Of a stretch of 64,000 nt of DNA, positions 46,069 through 54,939 are shown piece by piece. The stretch lies in assembly GCF_021300615.1 (NCBI RefSeq), contig NZ_JAJTMY010000001.1:443095-507094 (forward strand). Direction: 5' to 3'. The translations under genes were made by a program, and so were the position numbers. Position 1 is the stretch's first letter, and every line of letters begins with the position of its first letter. The notes below the pieces were generated by a model. That model saw nothing but the letters and a program-made list of their open reading frames with translations. It had not been told where the DNA came from and did not search any database. Source of the stretch: Helicobacter anatolicus (GTDB taxonomy: Bacteria; Campylobacterota; Campylobacteria; Campylobacterales; Helicobacteraceae).

Positions 46069-46668
46069 CTATTTTGAGGGATTGATGATTGATGGTATGG
46101 TTTCTTGTATTTGTTGTGCCCCATCTTTGATTTGTTTTGATGCTTCAGGTGACAATTTTTCAAGTTTTTGCATAATTTTTTCTTTACTATCAAAACTTAT
46201 AATAATTTTTGCAGTGTCTAACATTGCGTTATAAACCTTACTTTTGTTCGGTAATGTTTTTACAAGATCAATTTCTTGGATAAATTTAATTTGTACAATT
46301 CCATAAATAATGAAAGAAAAAAGGCAAAAAACCTTAACGCAAGAAAATAGATACCCTAGTATACGATCCAAGAAACCAAGACCAGTAGATTTTACGAACT
46401 TTGAAACAACAAAACCAATTGCTAACATTCCAATCCAAAAAAATGCCAAAACAATTAAGAAGCCTAAAATAATGGAGATAGATGGGCTTTGTATATTATA
46501 GACATGGCTATTGAAAAATATAGCCATGTCGCTTGCCAATCTTGAAGCAAAAAATATTCCTGCAACAATTCCTATGAGTGCTGAAATCTCATGAATAAAT
46601 CCGTCAAAAAATCCTTTGTAACTTATCAAAAGTATGATTACTAAAATTACAATGTCAATATAATTCAT
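46069..46668 (-). CDS. cvpA: CvpA family inner-membrane protein
   Basis: 199-residue membrane protein of the CvpA (colicin V production) family. It has four predicted TM segments: about residues 3-20, 28-45, 62-85 and 100-125, the last two including [20 protein letters not shown] and [22 protein letters not shown]. The conserved GFxDrxxG segment ([15 protein letters not shown]) is visible. A soluble helical tail follows. The start at ATG 46668 avoids overlap with divergent lnt. It was named from purine/colicin operons in E. coli; its biochemical role is unclear, with envelope stress suggested. Confidence 0.85.
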   Translation of the reverse strand: MNYIDIVILVIILLISYKGFFDGFIHEISALIGIVAGIFFASRLASDMAIFFNSHVYNIQSPSISIILGFLIVLAFFWIGMLAIGFVVSKFVKSTGLGFLDRILGYLFSCVKVFCLFSFIIYGIVQIKFIQEIDLVKTLPNKSKVYNAMLDTAKIIISFDSKEKIMQKLEKLSPEASKQIKDGAQQIQETIPSIINPSK

Positions 46669-46753
46669 TACCCTGCCTGTAAAACTAAATATTGTGCAAA
46701 ACAAAAACTTGTGCTATTCTACCAAAAAATATTTGACTTTGTGGAGTTTTGGG

Positions 46754-48016
46754 GTGAATTTGCGTATAAGTTTTTGGGTAAAAAATCTACAAGCTTTTTT
46801 ATTCGCTTTGTTTTTTTGCTTACCGATTTTAAGTGGAGCTTTTTTACTTTCTTTGGAATATGAAAAAATTTATATTGCTTGCAATAGTATTTTTGCTATT
46901 TTTAGTATTGTAGTGTTTTTAAAGATTCCAAAAAAAATGAGATTTAATTTTGGATTTTTTGTTGGAATCTTGCTATTTTACTGGATAGGATTTAGTTTTT
47001 TTTATTCCCCTTATCCTTTTTTAATGCCTTTTGTGAGTGTTGGGGTTGCTTTGATTTATGCGGGGATTTTAGGGTTGACTTTATGGGTTGAAAATCTTTT
47101 TTTTAGAGCAATAATGCTTTATTTTCTTGGTTATGTGCATCCTTTTTATTTTGATTGGTTTTTGCCACAATCTTTTTTTGCATATAGTATTTTTGGTGTA
47201 GATAATTTTAGTTTTTTGTGTATTTTGCTTGCGGGGATTGTTTTGGCAAACTTTACGATAAAAAAATTTTTCTTTGCTGGATTATTGTTGGTTTTAGCAA
47301 TTTTTAATACTAATTTTTTTACAGAATATCAAATTCCTTTTAAAATTTCTTTAAGTTCTACAAATATTCCTCAAGATGCGCGTTGGGATAGGGATTTTAT
47401 CGATTCTATTATTGCGCAAAATTTTGAAAAAATCTATCAGGCTAAAAAAGAAAAAAAAGAAGTAATTGTATTACCAGAAACAGCTTTTCCAATGGCGTTA
47501 AATATGCAACCTTATATCCTGGAGGCCTTGAAGAATCTAAGCAAAGATATTGTTATTATTACTGGTGGAATGCGACTGGAAAATCACAAAAGTTATAATA
47601 GCACCTATATTTTTACTGATAATAAAGTAGAGATTATTGACAAAGTTGTATTGGCACCATTTGGTGAGCGTATCCCATTGCCAGATTTTTTAGCAAAATA
47701 TTTTTATAAAATATTTTTTGGTGCACAAGAAGGGTTGGAATCTGCTCAGATTCCCAGAGATTTTATTCTTAAGAATCAAAAATTTAGAAATGCAATTTGC
47801 TATGAGGGAACTTCTTCTCTGCTTTATCAAGGTAATCCAAAATATCTCATTATGATCAGTAACAATGCTTGGTTTTTTCCAAGTATTGAGCCTTATTTTC
47901 AGCAAATTTTGCTAAAGTATCGCGCAAGAAAACATGGAAGCATAATTTTTCATAGTGCAAATTTTTCTAATTCCATGATTATTTTTCCTACTTTATTTTC
48001 AAGGATAAAACAATGA
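46754..48016 (+). CDS. lnt: Apolipoprotein N-acyltransferase
   Basis: Completes lipoprotein maturation by N-acylating the N-terminal cysteine. About six N-terminal TM segments (residues about 8-180) precede a nitrilase-like domain. Catalytic triad candidates are Glu in VLPETAFPM, Lys in the IDKVVLAPFGERIP region, and Cys in NAICYEGTSSLLY. I prefer GTG 46754 (420 residues), with GGAG seven bases upstream. An ATG at 46694 would overlap cvpA. It is about 90 residues shorter than the E. coli enzyme, as in other Helicobacters. It is followed at once by an ABC ATPase. Confidence 0.9.
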   Translation: MNLRISFWVKNLQAFLFALFFCLPILSGAFLLSLEYEKIYIACNSIFAIFSIVVFLKIPKKMRFNFGFFVGILLFYWIGFSFFYSPYPFLMPFVSVGVALIYAGILGLTLWVENLFFRAIMLYFLGYVHPFYFDWFLPQSFFAYSIFGVDNFSFLCILLAGIVLANFTIKKFFFAGLLLVLAIFNTNFFTEYQIPFKISLSSTNIPQDARWDRDFIDSIIAQNFEKIYQAKKEKKEVIVLPETAFPMALNMQPYILEALKNLSKDIVIITGGMRLENHKSYNSTYIFTDNKVEIIDKVVLAPFGERIPLPDFLAKYFYKIFFGAQEGLESAQIPRDFILKNQKFRNAICYEGTSSLLYQGNPKYLIMISNNAWFFPSIEPYFQQILLKYRARKHGSIIFHSANFSNSMIIFPTLFSRIKQ

Positions 48017-48657
48017 TTTTAACGCTTAAATCTCTTAGACATAGTTTTGAAACTATGCTTTATGATGATGTAAATTTTTCTTTAGATTATGGGCAAAGTT
48101 TAGCAATTTTAGGAGTAAGTGGTAGCGGAAAATCAACAATTTTAAGTCATCTCTCAACAATGCTAAAACCAGATAATGGTGTGATAGATCTTTTAAATTA
48201 TCAAGATATTTATTCGCTAAGTCAAGAAAAATTGCTTAAAATTAGACGCTATGAAATTGGTATTATTTTTCAATCTCATTATCTTTTTAAGGGATTTAGT
48301 GCAATGGAAAATTTAAAAATTGGAAATCTCTTAACAAACACACATCTTGAAAAATCTCTTTTAGAATCTTTTGGAATTGATCATATTTTGAAGCAAAATG
48401 TAGGTACATTAAGTGGAGGACAACAACAAAGAGTATCAATTGCTAGGGTTTTAGGCAAACAGCCAAAAATTATTTTTGCAGATGAACCTACAGGGAATTT
48501 GGATCATGATACTGCAAAAAATGTTATGTCTGTCATTTTTGAATATGTTAAAAAAACAAATACCGCACTTGTTTTGGCAACACATGATGAAGCATTGGCT
48601 AGAGAGTGTGATTATGTTTATCGTCTCAAGGATAAGAGATTGGTTTTAGAAAAATAA
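48013..48657 (+). CDS. LolD-like ABC transporter ATP-binding protein
   Basis: 214-residue ATPase of the MacB/LolD group. Walker A is LGVSGSGKSTILSHL (about residues 33-47). The Q-loop is GIIFQSHYLFKGFSAMENL. The signature is LSGGQQQRVSIARVLG (about 135-150), and Walker B is IIFADEPTGNLD (about 155-166). It overlaps lnt by four bases, which hints at a joint role in lipoprotein processing and sorting (Lol pathway). A permease partner is not in the window, so the transported substrate is inference. Confidence 0.85.
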   Translation: MILTLKSLRHSFETMLYDDVNFSLDYGQSLAILGVSGSGKSTILSHLSTMLKPDNGVIDLLNYQDIYSLSQEKLLKIRRYEIGIIFQSHYLFKGFSAMENLKIGNLLTNTHLEKSLLESFGIDHILKQNVGTLSGGQQQRVSIARVLGKQPKIIFADEPTGNLDHDTAKNVMSVIFEYVKKTNTALVLATHDEALARECDYVYRLKDKRLVLEK

Positions 48658-48679
48658 AAGCCTAAGTTTTAAATAAAAA

Positions 48680-49564
48680 TCAAAAATACATAATATAGGA
48701 AATTTTAAATTCAGGTTTTTTATTGATATGGAAAGTTTGTCGCAATGTTTGCTCTTGCCAAATATTATCTCCCGGCTTTGTATAGTTATTCCATTCTTCG
48801 TGAGAAAGTTGATAAAATGGTAATTTTACACTAAATTCTATGCGATCTTTTTTTGTAAGATAAAGATGTCCTCCAAGATTGATAAATAAACCATTTCCAG
48901 ATGCATAAAATGGTTTTGTTTGGTTGGAATATAGAGTTTCATTAATCCAGTAAGGACTTTTGAGGAGACTAATTTCTGCTCCAAAACCTGCAAAAACTCC
49001 AAGATTAAAGAGAAAAGGGAAATCTTCTTTGACATATTTTTTTATAAAATAGCTTATAGGGAGATTTGCAAAAAAATCAAGATTAAGGCTAAAGGTAGTC
49101 ATCAAAGCATTGGAAAAAAGAAAATCTTGTTGGGTGCGTGGGCTAAGCATATCAACATTTTTAATTACAGGAGTATTGCTGTTGTTATTTGTAATTGTTT
49201 GATATTGTTTATCTCTTGCTTCTTCTGTGATGATTTTACTATTACGCTTACCTAGTGATGCTTGAGAGATTTCCATGGTTCCATAAAATCGCATTCCTGA
49301 GATTTTTAGATGGTCAAAGGAAGTTTCATTACCTAGAATAAAGCGTATTCCAACTGAATTTTTTGCAGTTTTGCCTTGATAATTTGCACTAGATTTTCCT
49401 CCTATACAAACACTATCGGGGCAAGAATTTATCTCTTTGGTAACAACTTGAGAAAAACTTGTTTTGAGTGTAGTTGGTAAAATAAAACCTATACCCGTAA
49501 AAATACGGTTTTCTACAGCTTGAAGAGCACATAAATACAAAAGGGATAAAAAAATCTTTTTCAT
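48680..49564 (-). CDS. Helicobacter-type outer-membrane beta-barrel protein
   Basis: 294-residue predicted outer-membrane protein. The signal peptide is about residues 1-16 (ending LQA). The body alternates polar and hydrophobic residues with many aromatics, in beta-strand pattern. Two cysteines, SCPDSVC near residue 47, could form a loop disulfide. It ends in FKISYIMYF, with the terminal Phe needed for BAM insertion. I do not recognise a named subfamily; Helicobacter Hop/Hof-like families are the natural comparison. Its ATG lies two bases beyond the dusB stop, so co-transcription with dusB is likely. Confidence 0.72.
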   Translation of the reverse strand: MKKIFLSLLYLCALQAVENRIFTGIGFILPTTLKTSFSQVVTKEINSCPDSVCIGGKSSANYQGKTAKNSVGIRFILGNETSFDHLKISGMRFYGTMEISQASLGKRNSKIITEEARDKQYQTITNNNSNTPVIKNVDMLSPRTQQDFLFSNALMTTFSLNLDFFANLPISYFIKKYVKEDFPFLFNLGVFAGFGAEISLLKSPYWINETLYSNQTKPFYASGNGLFINLGGHLYLTKKDRIEFSVKLPFYQLSHEEWNNYTKPGDNIWQEQTLRQTFHINKKPEFKISYIMYF

Positions 49565-49566
49565 TT

Positions 49567-50550
49567 TTAAGAACTTTTTTTATTAAGTGTTACAAGTTGT
49601 GGAAAATCTTGTTCAATAAGTGCATTAGTGCTAAAAAAATCTTGGATTCCTTGACGCATGATATTTTTATCAGTAATGCGATTAACCTGATCGCGATATT
49701 GTGTAGCTTCGCTATGCCCTTTTGCATAGGCATGAAGATTTTTTCTAAACATAATAACACCTCTATCTCCATAAAATTTTACCATAGCATCAAAATGTTT
49801 TAATACCAACTCTTTTTTTACAATAGGAGGGATTTCATTTGTTTTGTTTTTGATTTGCCAAAAAATCCAAGGCGAACTAATTGCAGCTCTTCCGATCATA
49901 AGTCCATTTGCACCAGTTTCATTGAGTACTTTTTGTGCGACTTGATAGTCTGTAATTTCCCCATTTGCAATTACAGGTATTGATAAAATACTCTTAATTT
50001 TTGCAATGCTTTCATAATCGATTTTATCTTTTTTGTATCCATCAGTACGAGTTCTTCCGTGTACAACGACATAATCTATATTAGCATCTTTTAGTGCATG
50101 CGCAATTTCTAAAGGGATTTTTTGATCAAAACCTAAGCGTACTTTAACGCTACTATAGGGTTTGTTGCTTGTTTCCTTGATTGTATTAAGAAGTTTTACA
50201 AGTAGAGGTAGATTCTTTAATAATCCGCTTCCATTGCCATGATTTGCGACTTTTGGTGCAGGGCATCCACAATTAAAATCTATTATATCAATACCATCTA
50301 CTAAATTTAGTTTTTCTATCGCCTGTTTTATAATTTCAATTTTTGAGCCAGAAATTTGCACAGCATAGGGTTTTTCATCAGGAGATTTCTCTATCATTTT
50401 AAGTGTTTTTTCATTGGAATACACAAGTGCATGTGAGCTAATCATCTCGCTTACTGTAATATCAGCACCAAATTGTTTTACCACACTTCTAAAAGGAAGA
50501 TCTGTGTAACCAGCAAGTGGAGCTAACATTAAAATATTATTAAAATCCAT
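49567..50550 (-). CDS. dusB: tRNA-dihydrouridine synthase (DusB family)
   Basis: FMN-dependent reduction of uridines in tRNA D-loops. MLAPLAGYTDLPFR (about residues 8-21) is the N-terminal TIM-barrel signature. IIDFNCGCPAPKVANHGNGSGLL (from about 89) holds the catalytic cysteine and FMN contacts. VVVHGRTRTDGYKK and IPVIANGEITD/GLMIGRAAISSPW complete the family pattern. Length is 327 residues. The position upstream of an outer-membrane protein gene is a neighbourhood shared with some Helicobacters. Confidence 0.93.
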   Translation of the reverse strand: MDFNNILMLAPLAGYTDLPFRSVVKQFGADITVSEMISSHALVYSNEKTLKMIEKSPDEKPYAVQISGSKIEIIKQAIEKLNLVDGIDIIDFNCGCPAPKVANHGNGSGLLKNLPLLVKLLNTIKETSNKPYSSVKVRLGFDQKIPLEIAHALKDANIDYVVVHGRTRTDGYKKDKIDYESIAKIKSILSIPVIANGEITDYQVAQKVLNETGANGLMIGRAAISSPWIFWQIKNKTNEIPPIVKKELVLKHFDAMVKFYGDRGVIMFRKNLHAYAKGHSEATQYRDQVNRITDKNIMRQGIQDFFSTNALIEQDFPQLVTLNKKSS

Positions 50551-50607
50551 TTTTTTCCTTAATGATTATAAATTATAGTAATTATGGTTTTTTATTTTGA
50601 TTATATC

Positions 50608-51282
50608 CTAATAATCTTTAGATAAAAATTTTTCATAAGCATTTTTTCTAAGGATACAGGCATTGCATTTTCCACAACCATATCCCCAATTATGCAATGT
50701 ATCGCGTATTCCTTCATAGCAAGTATGCGTATCTTTTAAGATGATTTCTAAGATTCCCAACTCTTGCGCTAGGGCAAATTCCTGTGCTTTCGTCATTTTA
50801 ATAAATGGTGTGTGGATTTGTATTTGAGTTTGTGCGCCAAGATTGAGAGATTTTTCTATGGCTTGTATAAAATCAAGACGACAATCAGGATATCCACTAT
50901 AATCTTCTTCTGATACGCCTATTGCAAGGTGGTTTGCATGAATTTTTTGTGCTAGAGAATGCGCGATTGTAAGAAACATTGCATTACGATTTGGCACAAA
51001 TGATGCAGGGAGATTATGATGGGTTTTGTGGGCATCATTGACATTTGAAATAGTATTTGAAAATAATGCAGAATCGCAAATTGAATTAAAAAAATCAAGA
51101 TGAATAATTTGAAAATCCAGATTTAATTTTTTAGCAATAATCTTGGCTTGTTCTAGTTCAATTTGATGTTTTTGATGGTAAAAAAAACCTAATAAGGACA
51201 CAGAATCAAAATTTTTTTTTGCCCATTGTGCTAATGTTGTGCTATCTTGCCCACCACTAAAAATTACAAGGCATTTTTCCAT
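50608..51282 (-). CDS. queC: 7-cyano-7-deazaguanine synthase
   Basis: Converts carboxydeazaguanine to preQ0 in queuosine synthesis, using ATP and ammonia. The PP-loop is IFSGGQDSTTLAQWA (about residues 7-21). The C-terminal zinc-binding cysteines appear as CYEGIRDTLHNWGYGCGKCNACILRKNAYE (about 187-216), with four Cys. Length is 224 residues from ATG 51282, which has AAAGG at good spacing. The ATG two codons earlier sits against that site. It is divergent from cca. Confidence 0.94.
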   Translation of the reverse strand: MEKCLVIFSGGQDSTTLAQWAKKNFDSVSLLGFFYHQKHQIELEQAKIIAKKLNLDFQIIHLDFFNSICDSALFSNTISNVNDAHKTHHNLPASFVPNRNAMFLTIAHSLAQKIHANHLAIGVSEEDYSGYPDCRLDFIQAIEKSLNLGAQTQIQIHTPFIKMTKAQEFALAQELGILEIILKDTHTCYEGIRDTLHNWGYGCGKCNACILRKNAYEKFLSKDY

Positions 51283-51311
51283 AATCATCCTTTTTTCTCA
51301 AAAAAAATTTC

Positions 51312-51320
51312 TGATATAAT
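51312..51320 (+). promoter_or_regulatory. Extended -10 promoter of cca
   Basis: TGATATAAT is a perfect TGnTATAAT, 31 bases upstream of the cca ATG. Confidence 0.6.
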
Positions 51321-51350
51321 ACAAAAAAACAGGGGTTTTTCAAAAATATT

Positions 51351-52502
51351 ATGCAGCTACAAGAAAGATTCCAAAATCTTCCTCAAGCAATTTTTCAAAT
51401 TTTTGATATTTTAAGAGGGTATGAAATTTACCTTATTGGTGGATGTGTAAGGGATTTGTTGCTTGGAAATATTCCTAAGGATTATGACTTTACAACTAGT
51501 GCCACACCACAAGAAATGTTACAAGTTTTTACTTCCTATGGTATAAAAACTTTAGATGTAGGGATTAGGTTTGGCACTATCGGAGTTGTTTTAGAAAAAC
51601 AGGTTTTTGAGATTACAACTTTTAGAAAGGAAGGGGGATATAAGGACTTTAGGCGACCAAATTTTATTCTTTTTTCTAAGACCTTAAAAGAAGATGTTTT
51701 GCGTAGAGATTTTAGCATTAATGCTTTGGCATGGCATCCGGATTTTGGAATTATTGATCATGTTGGAGGGCGATTTGATTTAAAAAATAAAATTTTACGC
51801 ACTATTGGGGTGCCAGATGAGAGATTTGGTGAAGATTCTTTGCGAATCTTGAGAGGAGTGGGATTTTGTGCTCGTTTTGGTTTAGAAGTAGAAGAGAAAA
51901 CTAAAGAATCAATGTTAAAAAATGCGCCACTTTTACATCATATTTCTAAAGAAAGAATCCAGAATGAATGGGAAAAGATTTTAGGGGCTAGAGAGCCTAT
52001 TTTTGCATTAAAAGAATTTGTGCAGATTTTTGAAATTTATTTTGGAGAAGAAATGGATTTTGATGTAAAATTGCCTCAAAATCCTTTGCATCGTGCCGCA
52101 ATCCTTTTAGAAGATGGAAAAAAATTAGAAAAATTAAGCTATAGTAAAAAAGATAAATCTCAGATTTTGCAGTTTATGCAGTGGCAAAAAAAAGAGTTAT
52201 TTACAGATAAGATTGCGATAAAAAAAATGCTTGCAAATTATCAGATTGAATGGATTAAGGTTTTTTTGGAGTCAGATTTACAAAAAAGCTATTATTTTAA
52301 TGAGATTTTTAAAAATAATGAAGTATTTTCTTTGGGGCAATTAGAGATTGATGGCAAAGATGTTTTGGTTTTTCCTAATCATAAGCGCAAGGAGATTTTA
52401 CAAAAAATTTTATTTTTAGTGATTGAGGGGAGGTTAAAAAATATACGCAAAGATTTATTGTGTTATTTGCAAGAAAATAAAGAAGAATTGCAAGAAAATT
52501 AA
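51351..52502 (+). CDS. cca: tRNA nucleotidyltransferase / poly(A) polymerase family
   Basis: Class II nucleotidyltransferase adding or repairing CCA ends on tRNA. The head domain has YLIGGCVRDLLLGNIPKDYDFTTSATPQEM (from about residue 27), with the DYD metal pair. Then LEDVLRRDFSINALAW-type KEDVLRRDFSINALAW and ERFGEDSLRILRGVGFCARFG (about 161-181) follow. Length is 383 residues. Sequence alone does not separate CCA addition from poly(A) polymerase activity. Since no other CCA enzyme is visible and the organism needs one, CCA addition is favoured. Confidence 0.88.
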   Translation: MQLQERFQNLPQAIFQIFDILRGYEIYLIGGCVRDLLLGNIPKDYDFTTSATPQEMLQVFTSYGIKTLDVGIRFGTIGVVLEKQVFEITTFRKEGGYKDFRRPNFILFSKTLKEDVLRRDFSINALAWHPDFGIIDHVGGRFDLKNKILRTIGVPDERFGEDSLRILRGVGFCARFGLEVEEKTKESMLKNAPLLHHISKERIQNEWEKILGAREPIFALKEFVQIFEIYFGEEMDFDVKLPQNPLHRAAILLEDGKKLEKLSYSKKDKSQILQFMQWQKKELFTDKIAIKKMLANYQIEWIKVFLESDLQKSYYFNEIFKNNEVFSLGQLEIDGKDVLVFPNHKRKEILQKILFLVIEGRLKNIRKDLLCYLQENKEELQEN

Positions 52503-52544
52503 TAATCTTTGTGTTTTTAGTGAAGGGGAATAATGGTATTGTAA

Positions 52545-53222
52545 TTAAAAAATTTTTGTATAAAATGCTATTCCAATTTTTATAGATCCAAAATGTGCAT
52601 GATCAAAGGCGTTAAGATAGGCAATATCCAGACTAACCGAATCTTTGTAGATTAAAAATGAGGCACCAACTTGATAAAATGAAGAATCTAAAGAAACTTT
52701 TTCTTGACTAGCAAGACTAAATTCTCCTACAAGCCATATTTTTTCGGTGAGATTACCACTAATACTTCCGCTAAAGGTAAAAAATTGTTCTTGAAAATTT
52801 TGATTGCTTGCAATTCCTAGATTTAATGTGGTGCGTAGTTTTTCATCAAGCCAATTAAAACTAATAGGAATATAAGCGTAAAGATTGTTTTGAAAAATTT
52901 TATTTTTACTGATACCATCACCTAAGATCATACCTATATTAAAAAAACGATCTTTGGTGGTATAGAAAGATTGTTCAAGTTCAATAAATGCTTGATTCTC
53001 AATACTTTGGCTAGAAGTGTTGCTAGCAATTTGCAAAGAAGTGCTCGGAGAGATGACGCAGTCTGTATAGAATCCTAAATTTTGAGATGTATAAGCTGTG
53101 TGCAACCAAAAGTCAAATTCACATTTACCTCGCTCTTCAGTGAAAGTATCTCCAACAATACTCCATCCTGCTGCATAGATATAAGTGATTCCAAATATTA
53201 TACCTACAAAAAATCTTAACAT
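52545..53222 (-). CDS. Hypothetical outer-membrane beta-barrel protein
   Basis: 225-residue predicted outer-membrane protein. A signal peptide covers residues about 1-17 (ending IYA). Alternating hydrophobic strands with many Ser/Thr/Asn turns follow, and the C-terminal strand GSIKIGIAFYTKIF ends in Phe. Two cysteines lie in the N-terminal part (EERGKCEF and FYTDCVIS). No named family is recognised. It is transcribed alone and convergent with cca. An extended -10 lies just upstream. Confidence 0.65.
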   Translation of the reverse strand: MLRFFVGIIFGITYIYAAGWSIVGDTFTEERGKCEFDFWLHTAYTSQNLGFYTDCVISPSTSLQIASNTSSQSIENQAFIELEQSFYTTKDRFFNIGMILGDGISKNKIFQNNLYAYIPISFNWLDEKLRTTLNLGIASNQNFQEQFFTFSGSISGNLTEKIWLVGEFSLASQEKVSLDSSFYQVGASFLIYKDSVSLDIAYLNAFDHAHFGSIKIGIAFYTKIF

Positions 53223-53252
53223 TTCTAGCTCTTTTGTATAAAATAATTGTGT

Positions 53253-53261
53253 ATTGTATCA
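53253..53261 (-). promoter_or_regulatory. Extended -10 promoter of the outer-membrane protein gene
   Basis: Minus strand TGATACAAT fits TGnTAnAAT, 31 bases upstream of the ATG at 53222. Confidence 0.5.
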
Positions 53262-53368
53262 CAAACTAATAGTGCGCAGTTGGCTTTGTTGGTGAAAAAA
53301 TAAAGATTGTATAAAATTGTTTTTTATCCTTGATTTTTGTAGAATATAAAAAATAATGTGGGAATTTT

Positions 53369-53794
53369 ATGGATAAAAGAATAAAGGATTTTATTGCGTC
53401 ATCTCATATTTTTTCCTTAGGGATACGAGATGAAGATGGTGGCGTTTATACGGCTAATTGTTTTTATATTTTTGAGGAAGAAGAGGAGGTTTTGATTTTT
53501 AAAAGTGATGAAAAAAGCAGACATATAGAGCTTGCAAAAAAAAATCCACAAGTTGCTATTAGTATTTTTGAAAATACAAAAAATTTGCAAGAGATTAAAG
53601 GGGTGCAGATCAAAGCATTTTTCAAAGAATCTGAAAAGATGCATCAACAAAGTTATTACAAAGTTTATCCTTTTGCACGGATGATTTCTGGTAAAATTTA
53701 TATTCTTAAGTTAATGTGGGTAAAATATACAGACAATAAATTATTATTGCCAAGAAAAATCGAATATCATAGACTAGGGAGTAAAAATGTTTAA
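53369..53794 (+). CDS. Pyridoxamine-phosphate-oxidase-like (split-barrel) protein, YhbP type
   Basis: 141-residue protein of the PNPOx-like split-barrel group. IKDFIASSHIFSLGIRDEDGGVYTANCFYIF (residues about 5-35), then VLIFKSDEKSRHIELAKKNPQVAISIF (about 42-68), match the general fold. FMN or heme binding is common in the group but not shown here. KGVQIKAFFKE is the usual third strand. Substrate is unknown; it is not a pyridoxamine oxidase by context. The 3' end overlaps a PhnA-like gene by eight bases, so the two are co-translated. Confidence 0.7.
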   Translation: MDKRIKDFIASSHIFSLGIRDEDGGVYTANCFYIFEEEEEVLIFKSDEKSRHIELAKKNPQVAISIFENTKNLQEIKGVQIKAFFKESEKMHQQSYYKVYPFARMISGKIYILKLMWVKYTDNKLLLPRKIEYHRLGSKNV

Positions 53795-53996
53795 AGATAG
53801 TAATGGGGTAGAATTGCAAATGGGAGATAGTGTGCAAATTATCAAGGATTTAAAATTAAAGGGTTCGTCTAGTACGCTAAAAAGAGGAGTTATTGTAAAG
53901 AACATTCGTCTTACCGATAAAGAGGGTGAAATTGAAGGAAAAGTTGATAAACATGGCGTTATTGTGCTAAAAACTTCTTTTCTTAAAAAGGTATAA
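53787..53996 (+). CDS. PhnA-domain (YjdM C-terminal type) protein
   Basis: 69-residue protein matching the C-terminal PhnA/YjdM domain: DSNGVELQMGDSVQIIKDLKLKGSSSTLKRG (about residues 4-34), then VKNIRLTDKEGEIEGKVDKHG. E. coli YjdM has an extra N-terminal zinc ribbon, which is absent here. The older label of alkylphosphonate utilisation rests on the E. coli gene name and should not be taken as function. The SH3-like domain suggests binding to another molecule. AGGGAG precedes the ATG inside the upstream gene. Confidence 0.82.
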   Translation: MFKDSNGVELQMGDSVQIIKDLKLKGSSSTLKRGVIVKNIRLTDKEGEIEGKVDKHGVIVLKTSFLKKV

Positions 53997-54019
53997 ATAA
54001 AAACTGAAGAGGAGAGGGT

Positions 54020-54043
54020 GCTATAAGGGGATTCCCTTATAGC
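54020..54043. terminator. Strong hairpin between convergent PhnA-domain gene and ahpC
   Basis: GCTATAAGGG and CCCTTATAGC form a perfect 10-bp stem with a four-base loop, lying nine bases from the ahpC stop. A clear T-tract is missing on both strands, but the position between convergent genes suggests a bidirectional terminator. Confidence 0.6.
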
Positions 54044-54051
54044 AATTAGCA

Positions 54052-54648
54052 TTATAGTTTGCTGTGATTTTCTTTTAAATATTCTGCAACACCTTCAGCA
54101 GTTGCTTTCATACCTTTTTGACCTTTTCTCCATCCAGCAGGACAAACTTCACCATTTTCTTCAAAGAAAAGTAGAGCATCACACATTCTTAGCATTTCAT
54201 CCATTTCTCTACCAAGTGGTAAATCATTGATTACTGCATGGCGAACAATTTGATTTCTATCAATTAAGAAAGAACCTCTTAAAGCTACTGCACTATTAAA
54301 TAATACATCATAGTCTCTTGAGATTTGCTTAGTAATATCTGCTACCATTGGGAAGCTTACTTTACCAATACCACCATTTTCTACTGGAGTATTTTTCCAT
54401 GCAAAATGCACTTGCTCAGAATCAATAGATACACCAATTACATTAAATCCCTTTGCTTCAAATTCTTTTACTCTGTGATCCATTGCAAGAATTTCAGATG
54501 GGCATACAAAAGTAAAATCTTTTGGCCAAAAGAAAAGAACAGCACCATTCTTGCCTAAATTTTTTGACAACTCGAAATTTTCTACAATTTCATTATTTGC
54601 TAATACTGCTGGCGCGATAAAATCAGGCGCTTTTTTTGTTACTAACAT
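54052..54648 (-). CDS. ahpC: Alkyl hydroperoxide reductase AhpC (2-Cys peroxiredoxin)
   Basis: Typical 2-Cys peroxiredoxin, in Helicobacter reduced by thioredoxin. It detoxifies hydroperoxides and peroxynitrite and is very abundant (TsaA in H. pylori). The peroxidatic cysteine is in FWPKDFTFVCPSEI (about residues 41-54). The resolving cysteine is in GEVCPAGWRKGQKG (about 167-180). Length is 198 residues. AAGGGG precedes the ATG. A TATAAT followed by a perfect palindrome lies upstream (separate entries), which suggests repression by a Fur-family regulator. No AhpF gene is nearby. Confidence 0.95.
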   Translation of the reverse strand: MLVTKKAPDFIAPAVLANNEIVENFELSKNLGKNGAVLFFWPKDFTFVCPSEILAMDHRVKEFEAKGFNVIGVSIDSEQVHFAWKNTPVENGGIGKVSFPMVADITKQISRDYDVLFNSAVALRGSFLIDRNQIVRHAVINDLPLGREMDEMLRMCDALLFFEENGEVCPAGWRKGQKGMKATAEGVAEYLKENHSKL

Positions 54649-54678
54649 AGTTTCCCCTTATTAAAAAAAGTTAATGAT

Positions 54679-54697
54679 AACGATAAAAATTATCGTT
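54679..54697 (-). promoter_or_regulatory. Perfect palindrome in the ahpC promoter (putative Fur/PerR operator)
   Basis: AACGATAA and TTATCGTT are separated by three A bases. The site begins four bases downstream of the ahpC -10 and so spans the expected transcription start. Together with TGATAA just beside it, the sequence resembles Fur-family boxes (GATAAT-type half-sites). Blocking at the start site is a normal repression mode. The cognate regulator is not shown. Confidence 0.5.
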
Positions 54698-54700
54698 TGA

Positions 54701-54706
54701 ATTATA
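54701..54706 (-). promoter_or_regulatory. -10 element of ahpC
   Basis: Minus strand TATAAT, 53 bases upstream of the ahpC ATG, directly next to the palindrome at 54679-54697. The remaining bases to metK (to 54939) are AT-rich and hold no gene I can see. Confidence 0.5.
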
Positions 54707-54939
54707 ATTTTTAAAAAGTTAATTATGGGTTAATGAGAAAAAAACCTTATGGTTTTTAATTGTTTTGATAGGAAAATTTTAAAGTATCATTAATCGTTTT
54801 TTTAATTAATTTTGTCATATGTTTAAGGTATAGATTCGAACTAAAATTATAAAAATACAATATGAGTTTGAAAATATATTCTATTTGCTAAAGTAGTGTT
54901 ATTATTCCACAGAAAAACTAAAAAATACAAGGTGAGTTT

